A stretch of DNA of 64,000 bases from Hyparrhenia diplandra. Taxonomy: Eukaryota > Streptophyta > Magnoliopsida > Poales > Poaceae. A program made the position numbers and the translations under genes. Below, piece after piece: positions 45,522 to 58,099 of this stretch. Position 1 is the stretch's first letter, and every line of letters starts with the position of its first letter. The notes beneath the pieces are model-generated. The model was not told the DNA's origin. It saw only the letters and a list, made by a program, of their open reading frames with translations, and did no database searches. The DNA is taken from the NCBI GenBank assembly GCA_015847255.1, contig JADLZK010007779.1, forward strand, positions 806,001-870,000. Direction: 5' to 3'.

Positions 45522-46261
45522 CTGTTGTATCAGTCTGGATATGGTGACTGATACATATAGGGCCGATTCTTGGGCTTTATCCCAAACTTGTTCTGCATCA
45601 TATCGGCCGTCCTCGCTAGGAGCATATCCACATTTGAATTCTGGGGTCCATAAGATTGCCCCGACTGTCGGTGGTTCGTACCCGGGTTTCAGAGCATTGA
45701 TGGTGGAGTAATCAGAAAACTCTGCATAACCAGGACCAAAGGGATTTCTCTGCAACCCACTGGTCATTGGAGCAATGGAATAAGTGTTATATCTTTGGAG
45801 AGTTTCAGTGTACCGAATGCCAACTCTCCATATGTAGCGGTGTCTTGGCTCCGGACTCCTTTGATTTTTCGGTGTCTTATTCTCTCCTCCAGCTTCTTCA
45901 TATGTGACTCTTTTCTTCGGCGGTGGCTTTGGTGTGTGGAAGTATGTTGGTCCTGAAAGCTCGCCGAACTGCTCTTCAAAGTGCTTGTCAAACTTAGGTC
46001 CAAAACAGCTCCTCATGACATAGCGAAAGGTGTTGAGGAACGCCGTATTGTGATTAGCCATTTCTCTTCCTACGGCAACTGAGACAATCTCTTCCATCCG
46101 ACGGATTTCCTCCGTAGAGAGTCCATCATCTTCCTTTCCTGCCTCGTCCTTTATTTCAGGAGCAGTTTCCTTGTCACCGGGCATTACAATCTTTGGAAGA
46201 TCTATCTTCGAAAGATAGCGCCGCTCTTGTTCTTGGAGAAGCATGACATGCACTTTTTGTG
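45522..46261 (-). pseudogene. Gag N-terminal region of element D
   Basis: An open minus-strand frame of 250 codons (46253-45501) encodes a charged protein: KETAPEIKDEAGKEDDGLST, then REMANHNTAFLNTFRYVMRS, FDKHFEEQFGELSGP and NPFGPGYAEFSDYSTINALK. Its last codons run into the solo LTR at 45516. It lies downstream (minus sense) of the primer site, and the gag core continues on the other side of the solo LTR, so it is the N-terminal part of the element's gag. This part keeps its frame well. Confidence 0.7.
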
Positions 46262-46384
46262 CGAAGGCTTCGCCGCAGGATCTCTAACATAGATCTCCAT
46301 GTCCATTGGCAAGTCATCCGGTTGAGCGTGATGACCGCATTCTTGTCGAGGTTATCGGGGCATCTTGACTTGATCTTGATTTGT

Positions 46385-46407
46385 CCCACCGGCGTGCCAA
46401 AAAAGTG
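46385..46407 (-). promoter_or_regulatory. Primer binding site of element D
   Basis: On the minus strand, CACTTTTTTGGCACGCCGGT and GGGAC follow the LTR end TATCAACA. The core TTGGCACGCCGGTGGGAC is typical of Tat/Grande/RIRE2-like elements. Confidence 0.65.
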
Positions 46408-47555
46408 TGTTGATACAAAAAGTGCCTCTTGTGCCTCACACACGACAAGCCGGATTAGCTAGCTTTACTCGATTGCTCGAGTGTCTTGTGCCGATGCGTG
46501 CCCGATCAATTTGACCTGTCATTCTGGTGTGACCAAGGCGGTTCCGCATGTATGGCTTTTGAAGCCACTTGCAATGACATATAGCTATGAAAGCTATCGT
46601 CAACAAGTTTATGAATGCATTCGGTAAGCATGTATAAAGTCTGTAAAGAAATAACGATTGCCGAATGATCATAAGAAGACATGTTTGAACAAGTAAATCG
46701 ATCATCGAGATGTGATATCATAAAGCCCTATTGCATAGATCGAATTAGTTGACAACATGGTAATGCGAAGCGGGTAACTCATAAATATAAACCTAATCTA
46801 AATGACACATGCATAGGTTTCATCCAACTAATCTCGCCGCACGCCTAGTCTTCCTAAACCCGTCTAGCTTAAACCCTTGCAAGCTAATCCACCGCATGAT
46901 ACGACACCGCTATAGATCTAAACCACTTCCCACGACTAGATCAATCCACCGCATGATACAATCTAACCATGACAAGCTAAAAGCACGCATACATCTAGAT
47001 AGATCTACAAATACTCATTACTCGTTGAAGCGTGTATGCATAAACAAGTAAAGTACACCTGCAAGCCTAATCTAAAGTAAAGATAGGGATCTATTCCTAT
47101 TAGTCTGCCACACGACTAACCATCCTAAACCCTTTTCGTCCTAACAAACAATCCACCGCATGATACACCGCAACAAGCTATTGGGTAGATGTATTACGGT
47201 TGCCAAGGGTCTTGTATTTATACCACTGGACTTGACACGAGTCTTAACCAACTACGATTACAATAACGAAAAAGATCCGGCTAAGATAAATTATTCTCCA
47301 AGTCTTCTGAGTCATTGAAGTTGTACATGACACGGGCTCCCTCCCGAACGACTTGCCTCAACGTCCTTAAGCTTGCCGAGAATCGCTCTTGGAACCATGC
47401 TTTCGAATTCTCCCCGGACTCACGATTTCAGCGGAATAATAGTGATCTCGAATGCTATAGTGTCACCGACACAAGCTATTTGCGAATGGTTCCTTGCGAA
47501 CTGTCTATACAGCGGCTCATCCGTCATCCGGGCTTTACCAAATTTTGGTGTTAAC
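46408..47555 (-). repeat. 5' LTR of element D (internally deleted copy)
   Basis: Matches 34780-36671 at both ends but is only 1148 bp. Around 47180 it passes directly from AACAAGCTA to TTGGGTAGATG, skipping about 700 bp present in the other copy. The plus-strand right tip reads GTTAAC without the terminal A seen at 36671. Confidence 0.85.
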
Positions 47556-47560
47556 GGGGC

Positions 47561-48928
47561 CGGGGACGGGGGGGGTGGGGGGTGCAGCGGCACCCCCCCG
47601 GTGGAGCCACGTGTCCTCGCTTCGAAAGCTTCCTACAACCGACCTATGGAGTTGATCTAGTCCGTCCAATCAAGTCGGTTTGATCCAAGGGCTGAGATTC
47701 ATCCTATGGGGCTATAAAAGAAGGGGGCGGGGCTACCCCACGAAACCCTAATTCAGATCGAAGATCAAAAACACGAGTTCCAGAGATCAAGTCTAGAGCA
47801 ATAAACCCTAGTTCCTCGAATAGTTCTAGATCTAGAGAGATTAGCTACTAGCAATAGATTAGATGGAGTTCCAAGCATTGGAAGGCTTGAGCTTGATTCT
47901 GTCAAGGTGTTCATAGGTACATTGTTATACTCTTTGATATATTTATCTTTGGTATATTCATTACTCATTGATCATCTATGATATTGTTCTTTATCTTTAT
48001 TATATTATCACTTGCTTTGTTTATTGTTTGCTTTAATATGTCTAGTAGAGTTGTTTATTTACTATGGAATGCATGCTTAGGATTGTATAGCCCTCATCTT
48101 GTAACATGCAAGATAGGTGTTATAACTTATGTAAGCATGGTGCTTATATATGTTATATCTCGCAAATGCCCCCTATATGACGAGGTTTGGGGTAGTTCGT
48201 AGAGGTGACAGCTCTATTGAGTCTTCTATAGTTACACATAAGTTTTCCTTATATTGCCCCATGTGAGTCCTTAGACTAGAATATTACGTTTAATCTTTAT
48301 CATTTCATGATGGCTTGATCCCTGTATTTATCATTTACCTTATTGAGCATTTATCATATATATCTTTATCATATTTATTATTATTTCATGTGACATTAAC
48401 CCTGTTGTTGAGTAGAAGCTTTATCATTATTGGTTATAGACATTCCATATATAAGGACTTTATTAGTATTAGCATTAAGTAGATTAATCTGTTTTTCACG
48501 AAGGGTACGACAACCCTTCACCCTTTTAAAATGCTACAATGGTATATATTATTCGTGTCGCTTGCGAGTCTTTTCGTATTCTTTATCTTATTCTTTTTCC
48601 TGCCTAGTCATATCATTTCATGCCATGTTATACTTTCTAGTTGTATAAGTAGATTGACGACCTCTTTGGACTAGAAGTATAGGTTATACGTGACTAGTGA
48701 ATAATGGGCTTTATGATTGTTATTATACAAGCACTGTTTGGGGTCATTGCTTGTATAGCCAGCGTCGCCTAGTTTTAGTGGGGGTAATTCTCAACGGCGC
48801 GTTGCCTTTGCTATGCTAGTGTGTCAGCCTAGTATCTTTCAAGTACATTAAGAACATTACATTTTTGGCGCCGTAGTATTTGAAGTGCTAGAGAGCTATA
48901 TTAGTGATGTGGATTAGCGGTGTCAACA
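47561..48928 (+). repeat. 5' LTR of element A, second part
   Basis: Continues the LTR begun at 34498 after element D, ending GTGTCAACA. A TATA box TATAAAAG is at 47713-47720. Compared with the 3' LTR it lacks about 170 bp after 48230 (segment equivalent to about 62634-62808). Confidence 0.9.
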
Positions 48929-49146
48929 AGCATTTTTGGCGCCGATTCTTGGGAAGACATCAAACTACTTAGTGCATAACTTCTTGATGCATAAAAGACT
49001 TTCAACTTGCTTAGTGCATACCTTCTAAATCTCTTTGAAAGACATTCAACATTCTTTTGAAGATTTTTAGCTTACTTGATGCATATCTTCTAGATGCATG
49101 GGGGACATTCAGCTTTCATACCACATATCTTTCGGCTCTAAGGAGG
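48929..49146 (+). promoter_or_regulatory. Primer site and leader of element A
   Basis: AGCATTTTTGGCGCCGATTC directly follows the LTR; the TGGCGCCG core is the primer site used by Athila-like elements. The rest of the leader consists of about three degenerate copies of a 50-70 bp unit (ACATTCAACTT...TTAGTGCATA...CTTCTAGATGCAT). Element B is inserted at 49147. Confidence 0.7.
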
Positions 49147-50175
49147 TGTTGGTATTTATTATTGCACACAATTAAGATAAAGATATCCGCAAGTTTACGG
49201 ATAGAAATACGTTGTAGCACTTCACCAAAGATAAACTCCCGGTTTTAATATCGAACCCAAAGGAACAAAGGTAGGTGAATATAACTAAGATCTAACTTAA
49301 CCCAAACTTCACAATCAAGGTACTTAAGAAACTAGCGGATAAAGGAGATTCCTCAAGCAAATCTAATTCAAACACTCATAAGTGTTGTTTCATATTGTTC
49401 TATCTAGGACGCTAATTCTTAATAGGGTAAGGCAAAATTACTCTACTAAGAACGACAATGTCTAACATTTCTTCTTGGTGGGAAGTGGGCTACAGAGGAT
49501 TCAATAAAGCTATAAAGTCACCTTTATGATACTACCACCGATTCCCTACCAAGCAAGTGTCATTCACAAATAACCCTAGTCCAAGCACCATGCTCACACT
49601 AGAAATTACTCCCTTAATCAAGTAATGACCAAGATTAAAGTACTCAAAAGAGAGTTGCAAAACAAGGAGAACAATATAAACCAAAACTTACTTTAATAAG
49701 AAGTTGACTCACTGGAGAATCTCAGGGAGCAAGTTCCTCTCGTGAAGAACTTGATCCCTGAGAATACACCGAGAGAAGATCCGACGGGCCCGAGCTCCTC
49801 TAATCTACTCATTACTAGATCTAATCTATTTTCTAATCATAGACTAATTCTAAGAATTAGTCTAATCTTGATTGCTAATCATATCATTGGTAGCTAATTG
49901 GAATTGCTCGTGGCTCGACATGAGGATAATGACTTAGGGTTTTGGGGGGGTAGCCTTGCCCCTTCTTTTATAGCCCCATAGGATGAATCTCGGCCCTCGG
50001 ATCAAACCGACTTGATTGGATGGACTAGATTAGATCTCAAGGTCGGTGGTGGGAAGCTTCCAGAAGCTGGGCTCGTGGGCCCACAGCCAGGTGCCACCCG
50101 GCCCAGGGGGGTGCTGCCCGGCCCCACCTGGTGACGGGTGGGCCCCGGCCGTTTATGATGCTGTCTTCTCTTCTC
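49147..50175 (-). repeat. 3' LTR of element B, U3 end deleted
   Basis: It follows 55350-56370 closely up to GCTGTCTTCTCTTCTC (about 50160-50175) and then switches directly to internal 3' sequence. About 220 bp of U3, and the polypurine tract region, are missing compared with the other LTR and with element A. Confidence 0.85.
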
Positions 50176-53100
50176 TAAACTTTTCCAGAGAGAGGCGGGC
50201 ATCTAAGTACCCATTGTTTTCATTTGGACACTTGTCCTTTTTTACTCTCTTTCTCTTTTTTTTTAGGGAGGTAGGCTCTACTGCTTTGTAGGACACTTGT
50301 CCATTTTTCATCTCCCCTTTTTATTCTTCTTTCTTTCTTTCTTTCTTTCTTTCTTTTTTTTTTTAGCAAGAACCCACTCTCTTTCCACTAATAAACTTTT
50401 TGAGAGATATCAACAAAGATACTTTTTGGAGTAAATAAACATGGGCTTCCTATGGTTTAATGGAGGGTTTATTCCCAGTGTAGGAATGAAACAAGTATAC
50501 GGATGTATATGTGGAGAAAGCATGGTATTGCAATCACTCCTAGTGTAGGAATAATGCATATATATGTGGAAGGTGGTGTGGATGGAAACTTGTCTTTTCA
50601 TGACTGAACTCCTCACAAGTAACAGCAAAGCTTGAACTACTCAACCCAAAGCAAACAAAGATATGTAAGCTGGAATGTTTTCCTAATCTAATGATCATAA
50701 ATATGGCTTTGGTAGGAATTTAACACTCTACCAATCAAGAGCTCATCATGAAAGATTTTAACTTTTTAAAACAAATCTCCAGATATTGTTTCACAAAGGA
50801 CAAGATAAATAGCAAGCTCAGACTCTCTCATATCATATATCCCCCAATTACCTAGACTTAGATCAAGTATATGCTACCCCCAAGTCGGGTATAGAGCAAA
50901 TTTGAAAAGCGAGGACAAATATATCCAAAACATCGGAGGAGTTTCTAGTAAAAAGTAAGGTACTAATAAGAATTAGAGTAGAACAACTATTCATCATTTC
51001 CAAGACTAACTAACTAATACTTATTAACCACACCTTAAGCAAACATATATATATATATATATATCTAAGACTCTTTATTTGATTTAAAACTTTAAGCATC
51101 TTTTTATGGTCTTTTTAAAATAAAGTAAAAGATAGTAAGTAAAGGGGTACTTATCTCGATAACAGGGGGTGCTCTCCCCAAGCTAGATTTTTATGTAGGT
51201 CTTTGAGGTGAGGTAGGCGAATGGAGATGATGTCGTCCTTCCTTGTTGGAGCTTTGATGATGATATTTGTTGAGTTAATGCTCTATCAAGTGGTCGAACA
51301 TCTCCTTCTCGTCGTGGCTCATTGATGCTTAAAATCCTGTGAAACTCAAATAGACAACAAAGAGAAAACACACATATCCATTCCACAAGCTCATTTGTCT
51401 AATTAATGATCTTAATCAATTGGATATGTAAGTTTTAATTATCTAGAGTTTCTTACTAAAAATTAAAGATTAAGTTTTAACGAGGGATTTAAGCAAAAGC
51501 TTATATTTTTGTATTTCCACATCTAGCATGTATGCGGGGAAAATAAGAATGAATGCAAACTTCATTTTTATGCCTCCACGGTAAACATTCCTATGGGTGT
51601 TTATGCCATAGAAGTATTCACATGGGGCTTTTAAGAAGACATGCATGAAACGTATGTATATAATAAGGCAAACATGCTAAAAGGAGAAAAATTACTCATG
51701 TAGGGAGAGTGAATTTGCAAGACTTAAGTAGAAGATATTGGTACTTACCTCGGGTGCGTAGGAGTTCATTCCTCCAATGGTTGTACTAAGGTCTCGAGGG
51801 TGTTACCTTGGATGTTGAAGGAGAGGATGTCTCTAGTTCTAGAGGCGGGCTCTCTTGTCTTCTCCATACCTTCTTAGTTGACTTAGGTGTGGGTTTAGCT
51901 TTGTCTCCTCCTTAACTTCTCCTTCATCATGGACCTCTTCATTATTCCGGTCTCTTCTTATCCAACTTTATTCCTATATACCTCTACTACGTAGGCTTCC
52001 CAGTCTTCTTGTGACATTGGGGTGTACCCTTTGTGGTGAGAGCTGCATTTTCTTCTTATTTACTCCTTTAGGGATACCATCCATGTTCATTGCTTGTCAA
52101 GCATCTTAAAGTGAAGCTTTAATAATGGGAGCTGGCAGCATCTTGCTTAGCACTCATGTCTATAGATCCGGGACACTTTACTTGTAGAGTTTAAGAGATC
52201 CCCCAAGCTTAGCTTGAAGTATGTCATGTTCACAAAAGACAAAGTAGAGATCAAGTGCATGGGCTGTTGGTGGAAAACACCAAAGAACCAAAACTTATTT
52301 CTTCCTTTCTAACCTTTGCACACAAAGCAAGATAAGATTCATGTTATATACACTCTACTTAATATGACATGGGTGATAAGACTAGAAGATAAATATAGAA
52401 TGTTGCATTTAAAACATTTTAATGGGAAGGATCAAGTGGTTTGACTCATGGAAGGGTTGTTTATGACTATGAGGTCAAAAAGAGTGGTAAAAGGAACAAT
52501 TAAAGAGCTAGTATGCTGAAATGATTAGATTGAAATAATTAAAGTTGCAACTCAGACATGCTTAACTTTATGCATAGCATAATCAAAGAAAGATTTTATG
52601 GATAATAATTCACCTTGAGATGTTACCTTTATTATTATAGCATGTTGGTACCGTAGCACCTCATGGCAAATGGTTCCTTTTCTCTTGATCAGCTCCTTGT
52701 TTAACTTATCTCATATGTTCCTCTTCTTCTTTATCCTTTTGTCAAGTCATCTTTCTGTTTTTACTTGGAGCTTCTTGCTTTTCTCATTAATTCTGCAATG
52801 TTAGTAGATAACACACATACGAAGGAATATACAAGTAATAGCAAGAGTAGTGTATCAAGCTAGAGGTTGCTTTCTATGCTATGTAAAAGTTTTGTTGATT
52901 AATGGGCATAGACTACCACTACTTTTCCTTAAAGGATTGATTTTATCTTGTATCTCAAGTTTAACCTTTGTTATAGCATTTGCAAAAGCATTTAAACTTG
53001 TAGAGATAAAAGTAGTAGTGAGTAGAGGGATTGCAAACCAATGTGTCAAAGTGACGGTAACATGGGAGGCAGAGTATATCAAGATCATCTCATTGGAGTT

Positions 53101-55349
53101 AGTCTTCCTCCCCAAGCTTGAGCCTTTACGTCACTCGACACTTAAAGTCAAGTGTGAATGTTGAAGCGTCCTCGTAATATTGTAACGCCTATGTCCTCGG
53201 ACATTGTCCATCCCTTTATTCTTTCTCTTATCCTGCAATGATTAGTGACCAAGAATACCCAAAGGGAACTAGTCCTAGGAACATGTTATATATTAAAAAT
53301 ATTTATGAGCCTTCATGTGCTCACATTTTTTATAGCTTAAGACATAAAATAAACACTAACTTACCTATCTTTGACATTTCGTGTAGCTTGTTGCCCGTCC
53401 ATCCACTTCTATGAGTGAGTGCCTTTATTATAAATCTTTTCTCGTGTGGCACTCTTCTCATGAAGTGATGTCTTGGTAGGTTCATACCGAAACCATGAAC
53501 GGTTGCAACATAGCTTCCTTCGATTCTTCCATGAGGAACGAGCCGGGTCCTCTTTTGCATAAAGTCCTTTGGAGCTTATCATGCTTCATCACTTATTTGA
53601 ATTCATCTCTTGACTTCCCGAATTGAATTTCAGAGTTCTTCTACAGGGGTCAGTCTAACAAAATATCCCAACATCTACTATAGCAGACTATTAGCTCAAA
53701 AATCAACCTAGACACCATGTCTAATTTGATCTAGGAAGGCATTTTAACCTAAGCACCATGCTTAATTTAAAAGCCTTTAGAAAAAGATCATCATTCCCAA
53801 ACTAAACACCATGCTTAATTTAAGAAGTGTATGAAGATATTCCAAACCATAGCATACTAAAAGCAGACAAAAGGTAGTATGAAGGCACAAAAGAGAGTTA
53901 CTCAAACAAGATTGAGAAAGCATAATTAATGTTTAGCAACATGAGCATATTATAAAAGTAAGAACAACCAAGTTAATGTAGCAACATGGCAAGAGATATT
54001 TCTAAGCATTCAATGTTGCATAAAGTTTGGTTAGACATACCTTGTATTGTCACCCTTCATCCCTTTGATCTTTTGCTCCAAACCTATAAGGGTTAGTGAC
54101 AAAAAATACCCGAAGGAATATTCTATATGACAAGTAAAGATGTGAAATCATATTATCAAGCAATCTCTAATTTCAACCAACTAGATAAGCAATGATAAAC
54201 AAATGTATCTACAACCATCCCTTCCAAAATTTTGGAAACAACTAGCATGAGGGGGTTGGAGATGTCATAAATGGCAAGATTGGAGAGAGCAAAAGATGTA
54301 GGAGTTTGTTTAAATGAGCATGGGTTTGAAGAAGTGTTCATGAAGTAGCTTCCCTGCTCATCATCGAGGTTCTCATCCATTGACATTGTTCTTCTTGGTC
54401 TTTCCTAGATCCTTTATGGTTTCTATGATTGGAAGTTCTAGGATCATTGGAGGACTCACGAAAGAGGTCATAAGAGGATTCATTTGGGGGTCAAGGATGG
54501 GATTAAGGATAGGTTATCTAATTTGAACATGGAAGGAGAGAAGACGGGAATGACTTCTAAGCTTTGTTCTCCTTCTATGGCATTAGACATGCTATGCTTG
54601 AGCTTCCCAAAGCCCTATATAAGGATACTTTCTAAGAGACTCTTCCTTAAGAAAATTTAGATTGTAGATGCTCAAAGGTCTCTTATGAAGCTAGAAGTTT
54701 TAAATACTTCCCAAAAGCTATAAAAGTAGGAACTTAAGTTTATATAATGCTTTTGGGATTGATAGCCAGGTCTTGGGATTGGAATGATTCTAATTGGCTA
54801 TCAAAAACTTCCTCTTTTCATCTGGAGAATGATTCCTTCCTATGGGTGGTCATAAAGAATGCTAACGTGAGGGGCTTCACCCACTAATAAAGTCAAGGGT
54901 AAACCTTGCTTTACTAACAGAAAAGGAGAGAAAAGTTTCTCCAAAGGCTGCATAAAATGTACAACCTTCCTAGGAAAAGATTCACTACCCTCTTCCAAAG
55001 GATATGATTCAAAGATTCACTACCCTCTTGCAAAGGATATGATCCGCTTACTGAGGTTAACTACAGCTTCCTAGAAGTGTTGATTAATAAAGATAATCAA
55101 CCGTAGGCATAGCTCATGGCCTAATGCTAAGATGGGCTTTAAAGATTCTAATGGGCCAAAGCTAATGCTTAAAGGTGCAGCACATAAAATAACAATCAAG
55201 TTCATGGCAAATAAAAAGGTAAAGATAATAGAAACTAAAAACTAAAAGATAAATAAAAGGTAAAAGGTAAAAGTATAATACAAGACTAAGTTAGACTCTT
55301 TCATTACTATCCAGCAAAACTACCGTTCCCGGCAACGGCTTTAAATGCT
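50176..55349 (-). other. Non-coding internal region of element B
   Basis: The left 1.05 kb (about 50187-51230) is the inverted counterpart of element A's 3' region (about 59950-60961). The remaining 4 kb is AT-rich, with only short open frames lacking recognisable motifs. At the right end, on the minus strand, AAAGCCGTTGCCGGGAACGG next to the LTR is a degenerate TGGCGCCGTTGCCGGGGA-type primer site. The region carries a (TTTC)n run at 50325-50364 and a (TA)n run at 51044-51064. Confidence 0.7.
50325..50364. repeat. (TTTC)n microsatellite
   Basis: About ten TTTC units grading into a T run, inside element B. Confidence 0.9.
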
Positions 55350-56597
55350 TGTTGGTATTTATTATTGCACACAATTAAGATAAAGATATCCACAAGCGCA
55401 CAGATAGAAATACGTTGTAGCACTTCACCAAAGATAAACTCCCGGTTTTAATATCGAACACAAAGGAACAGTAGGTGAATATAACTAAGATCTAACTTAA
55501 CCCAAACTTCACAATCAAGGTACTTAAGAAACTAGCAGATAAAGGAGATTCCTCAAGCAAATCTAATTCAAACACTTATAAGTGTTGTTTCATATTGTTC
55601 TATCTAGGACGCTAATTCTTAATAGGGTAAGGCAAAATTACTCTACTAAGAGCGCAGACAATGTCTAACGTTTCTTCTTGATGGGAAGTGGGCTACGAGG
55701 ATTCAATAAAGCTATAAAGTCACCTTTATGATACTACCACTGATTCCCTACCAAGCAAGTGTCATTCACAAATAACCCTAGTCTAAGCACCATGCTCACA
55801 CTAGAAATTACTCCCTTAATCAAGTAATGACCAAGATTAAAGTACTCAAAAGAGAGTTGCAAATAAGGAGAACAATATAAACCAAAACTTACTTTAATAA
55901 GAAGTTGACTCACCAGAGAATCTCGAGGAGCAAGTTCCTCTCGCGAAGAACTTGATCCCTTGAGAATACACCGAGAGAAGATCCGACGGTAGGAGCTCCT
56001 CTAATCTACTCATTACTAGATCTAATCTATTTCTAATCATAGACTAATTCTAAGAATTAGTCTAATCTTGATTGCTAATCATATCCTTGGTAGCTAATTG
56101 GAATTGCTCTGTGGCTCGACATGAGGATAATGACTTAGGGTTTCGGGGGTTAGCCCCGCTTCTTCTTTTTATAGCCCCATAGGATGAATCTCAGCCCTCG
56201 GATCAAACCGACTTGATTGGATGGACTAGATTGGATCTCAAGGTCGGTGGTGGGAAGCTTCAGCCTGGGCTCGTGGGCCTGACCAGTGCCGCCGGCCCAT
56301 GGGGTGCCGCCCGCCCCACTGGTGACGGGTGGGCCCCGGCCTTTTGCGAGCTGTCTTCTCTTCTCAATTACACCCCCGGAATTTACTCCAATCGCCTTGA
56401 TTTGGTCCTTTTCTTCCGTTTCTCTATTTTCACTCTTTTCGCTCTGTTTTTTTTGTTTTTCTGAGTTCTCCCGCAAAAACCGAGTGTGCACCAAAACTTC
56501 GTGGATATCATTAGTAATAATAATATTTTAATAGCATTCATCCCATGTTTGATAGCTTTCCATATATATAAAAGTGGTCAATAACTACCGTCAACGA
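55350..56597 (-). repeat. 5' LTR of element B
   Basis: A 1248-bp copy from TGTTGGTATTTATT to ACTACCGTCAAC plus GA. The TATA box (minus strand TATAAAAAG) is at about 56166-56174. The terminal A expected after GTCAAC is absent or displaced. Confidence 0.85.
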
Positions 56598-56602
56598 GGA
56601 GG

Positions 56603-58000
56603 CATTCAAGTAGATTCCCTAGAAGTACTAGTATAGCCTTACACGCATGGAATTAGATAAACCAATAATCTTCTACTCACAACAGACTTCACTCTTTTGT
56701 TTTGTTTTTATTTTGATCATTTTATTTCAGGTTAATGTATGCAAAGTACTATGTTTCGAGATAATTTTCTCGATGATCGTAAAAGTTAATCGACAAAGAA
56801 AAGAAAAGCTCAGGAAGGCACACAAAGAAGTTTCAGGAGACCAACATTCGAAGAGAAGTTTAGCATCGACTTTGAAGCTATGGCTAACAAAAGTCTACGC
56901 TGAATTCTACCCCGCTCCGACCACCAACAACATCCGCCTTTGGACCTACGAGTTGATGTTCGAGAGAATGGCTTCGAGCTTAAGCCTCGCACTCATCACT
57001 ATGGTGCAAGGTAGTCAATTTTGTGGGAAGGCACATGAAGATGCAAGTGCCCATTTGCAACACTTTCTCGAGATCCGCGGCACCTTCACGATCAAGGGGG
57101 TGACACGTGATGCCACTGCAGCCGCTTAGCGCTTTTCTCGTTCTCACTGCTTGGAAAGGCCAAACAGTGGTTCTATGCTAACAAGGAGAAGAACAACACT
57201 TGGGACCGCTGCTCGACCAACTTCCTCGCCAAGTTCTTTCCTACCGGCAAGACTAATGCCTTGCGTGGGAAAATATCAAGCTTTCAGCAACAACATGATG
57301 AGTCGTTTCCCGAAGCTTGGGAACATTTTCAGGACGATATCGAGTGTCCTCATCATGGGATGGAGGGGCTGGCTGTTGATGCGAGACATTCTATCATGGG
57401 CTCACTACTAGCACCCGTGAGACAATGGACGCCGCCGGGCTTCTTTGGAGGAGCATTCTTAGCTCTTACGCTCCCCCAACGCTACTACACTCATTGAGAA
57501 GATGGCTTCCAACCAGAGTTGGAATGAAGAACACACTGCTCCTCGGAAGAGAGGTGGAGTCCATCGGCTTAAGGAGGTGGACATGCTATCAAACAAAGCT
57601 AGATTTGTTGATGAAGAAGCCGGAGGACCAAGACTATGAGAAAGAGAGGTCATGCATGTCAATGACGCTCTCATGGCGTGTGAAGAATGTGGAAGCTTTG
57701 GGCATTCGGGAAGAATTGTCCAGAACTCATGGAGGATGTACACTACATCAACAACAACAACAACTTTTCGTCCTCAACAATCTCAAGGGTGGAACCAACA
57801 ACAGAGGCCAAACTACTCGGTAACTACTCGGGTAATTACCAAGGTAATAACTTCAACCAACCTCCTTTGAGAGAGTTACTTGCGGTCGGGTCTAGACTTA
57901 TTGAGCAGATCAATAAGAAGGTCATATCCAATGACAAAACCTTAGACACTATCGGTACCGGGCTAGACACATTTTTCTACGCCATGAAGAACCAAAGATA
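56603..58000 (+). pseudogene. Gag of element A with zinc knuckle
   Basis: A T-rich tract ending TTTATTTCAG (about 56720-56730) looks like a splice acceptor before the coding part. Gag core motifs follow in shifting frames: GSQFCGKAHEDASAHLQHFL (57010-57070), FTIKGVTRDA, LLGKAKQWFYANKEKNNTWD (57148-57205), FLAKFFPTGKTNALRGK, CPHHGMEGL. The zinc knuckle is CEECGSFGHSG near 57670-57710 with the last Cys one frame away. A Gln/Asn-rich tail (NNNNNF, QGWNQQQRP) and QINKKVISNDKTLDTIGTGL close it at 58000. The gag core repeats words of element C's gag, which places A in the Athila-like group. It is broken by at least four frameshifts. Confidence 0.82.
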
Positions 58001-58099
58001 GCTTTAATAAGATGCTAGAGTCACGCTTGCTCGGTTGGCCTTCTTTGTTCCCCCATTAGAATCTAACAAGATCCCGGGCCAGCCGGAAGAGTTAGAGTC

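Larger units (their letters stand above)
34780..47555 (-). mobile_element. Element D: Tat-lineage Gypsy retrotransposon with an antisense gene
   Basis: The tips are TGTTGACACAAAAAG (34780) and GGTGTTAAC (47555); the host LTR word GGGGC stands at 34775-34779 and 47556-47560. Read on the minus strand the order is 5' LTR (47555-46408), primer site, gag (46261-45522 and 43826-42400), protease, RT, RNase H, integrase (to 38049), an antisense three-exon unit (37000-37598, plus strand), polypurine tract, 3' LTR (36671-34780). A non-coding tail with an antisense ORF between integrase and 3' LTR is a known trait of the Tat/Grande group. A solo LTR (43827-45516) splits gag. All sense ORFs are broken. 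Confidence 0.88.
49147..56597 (-). mobile_element. Element B: non-coding LTR retrotransposon related to element A
   Basis: The plus-strand left tip is TGTTGGTATTTATTATTG and the right tip AACTACCGTCAAC(GA). GGAGG stands at 49142-49146 and at 56598-56602. LTR copies are 49147-50175 (3' LTR, truncated) and 55350-56597 (5' LTR, minus sense). The internal 5.2 kb (50176-55349) holds no gag or pol motif on either strand. It shares the promoter part of its LTR and about 1 kb of 3' internal sequence with element A, in opposite orientation. It therefore looks like a large non-autonomous derivative depending on A-like or other proteins. Confidence 0.82.

Noticed and set aside
52850..53164. A 104-codon plus-strand open frame in element B
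   Set aside because: No motif, AT-rich sequence, and antisense to the element; an open frame of this length is not surprising over 5 kb and nothing supports it as a gene.
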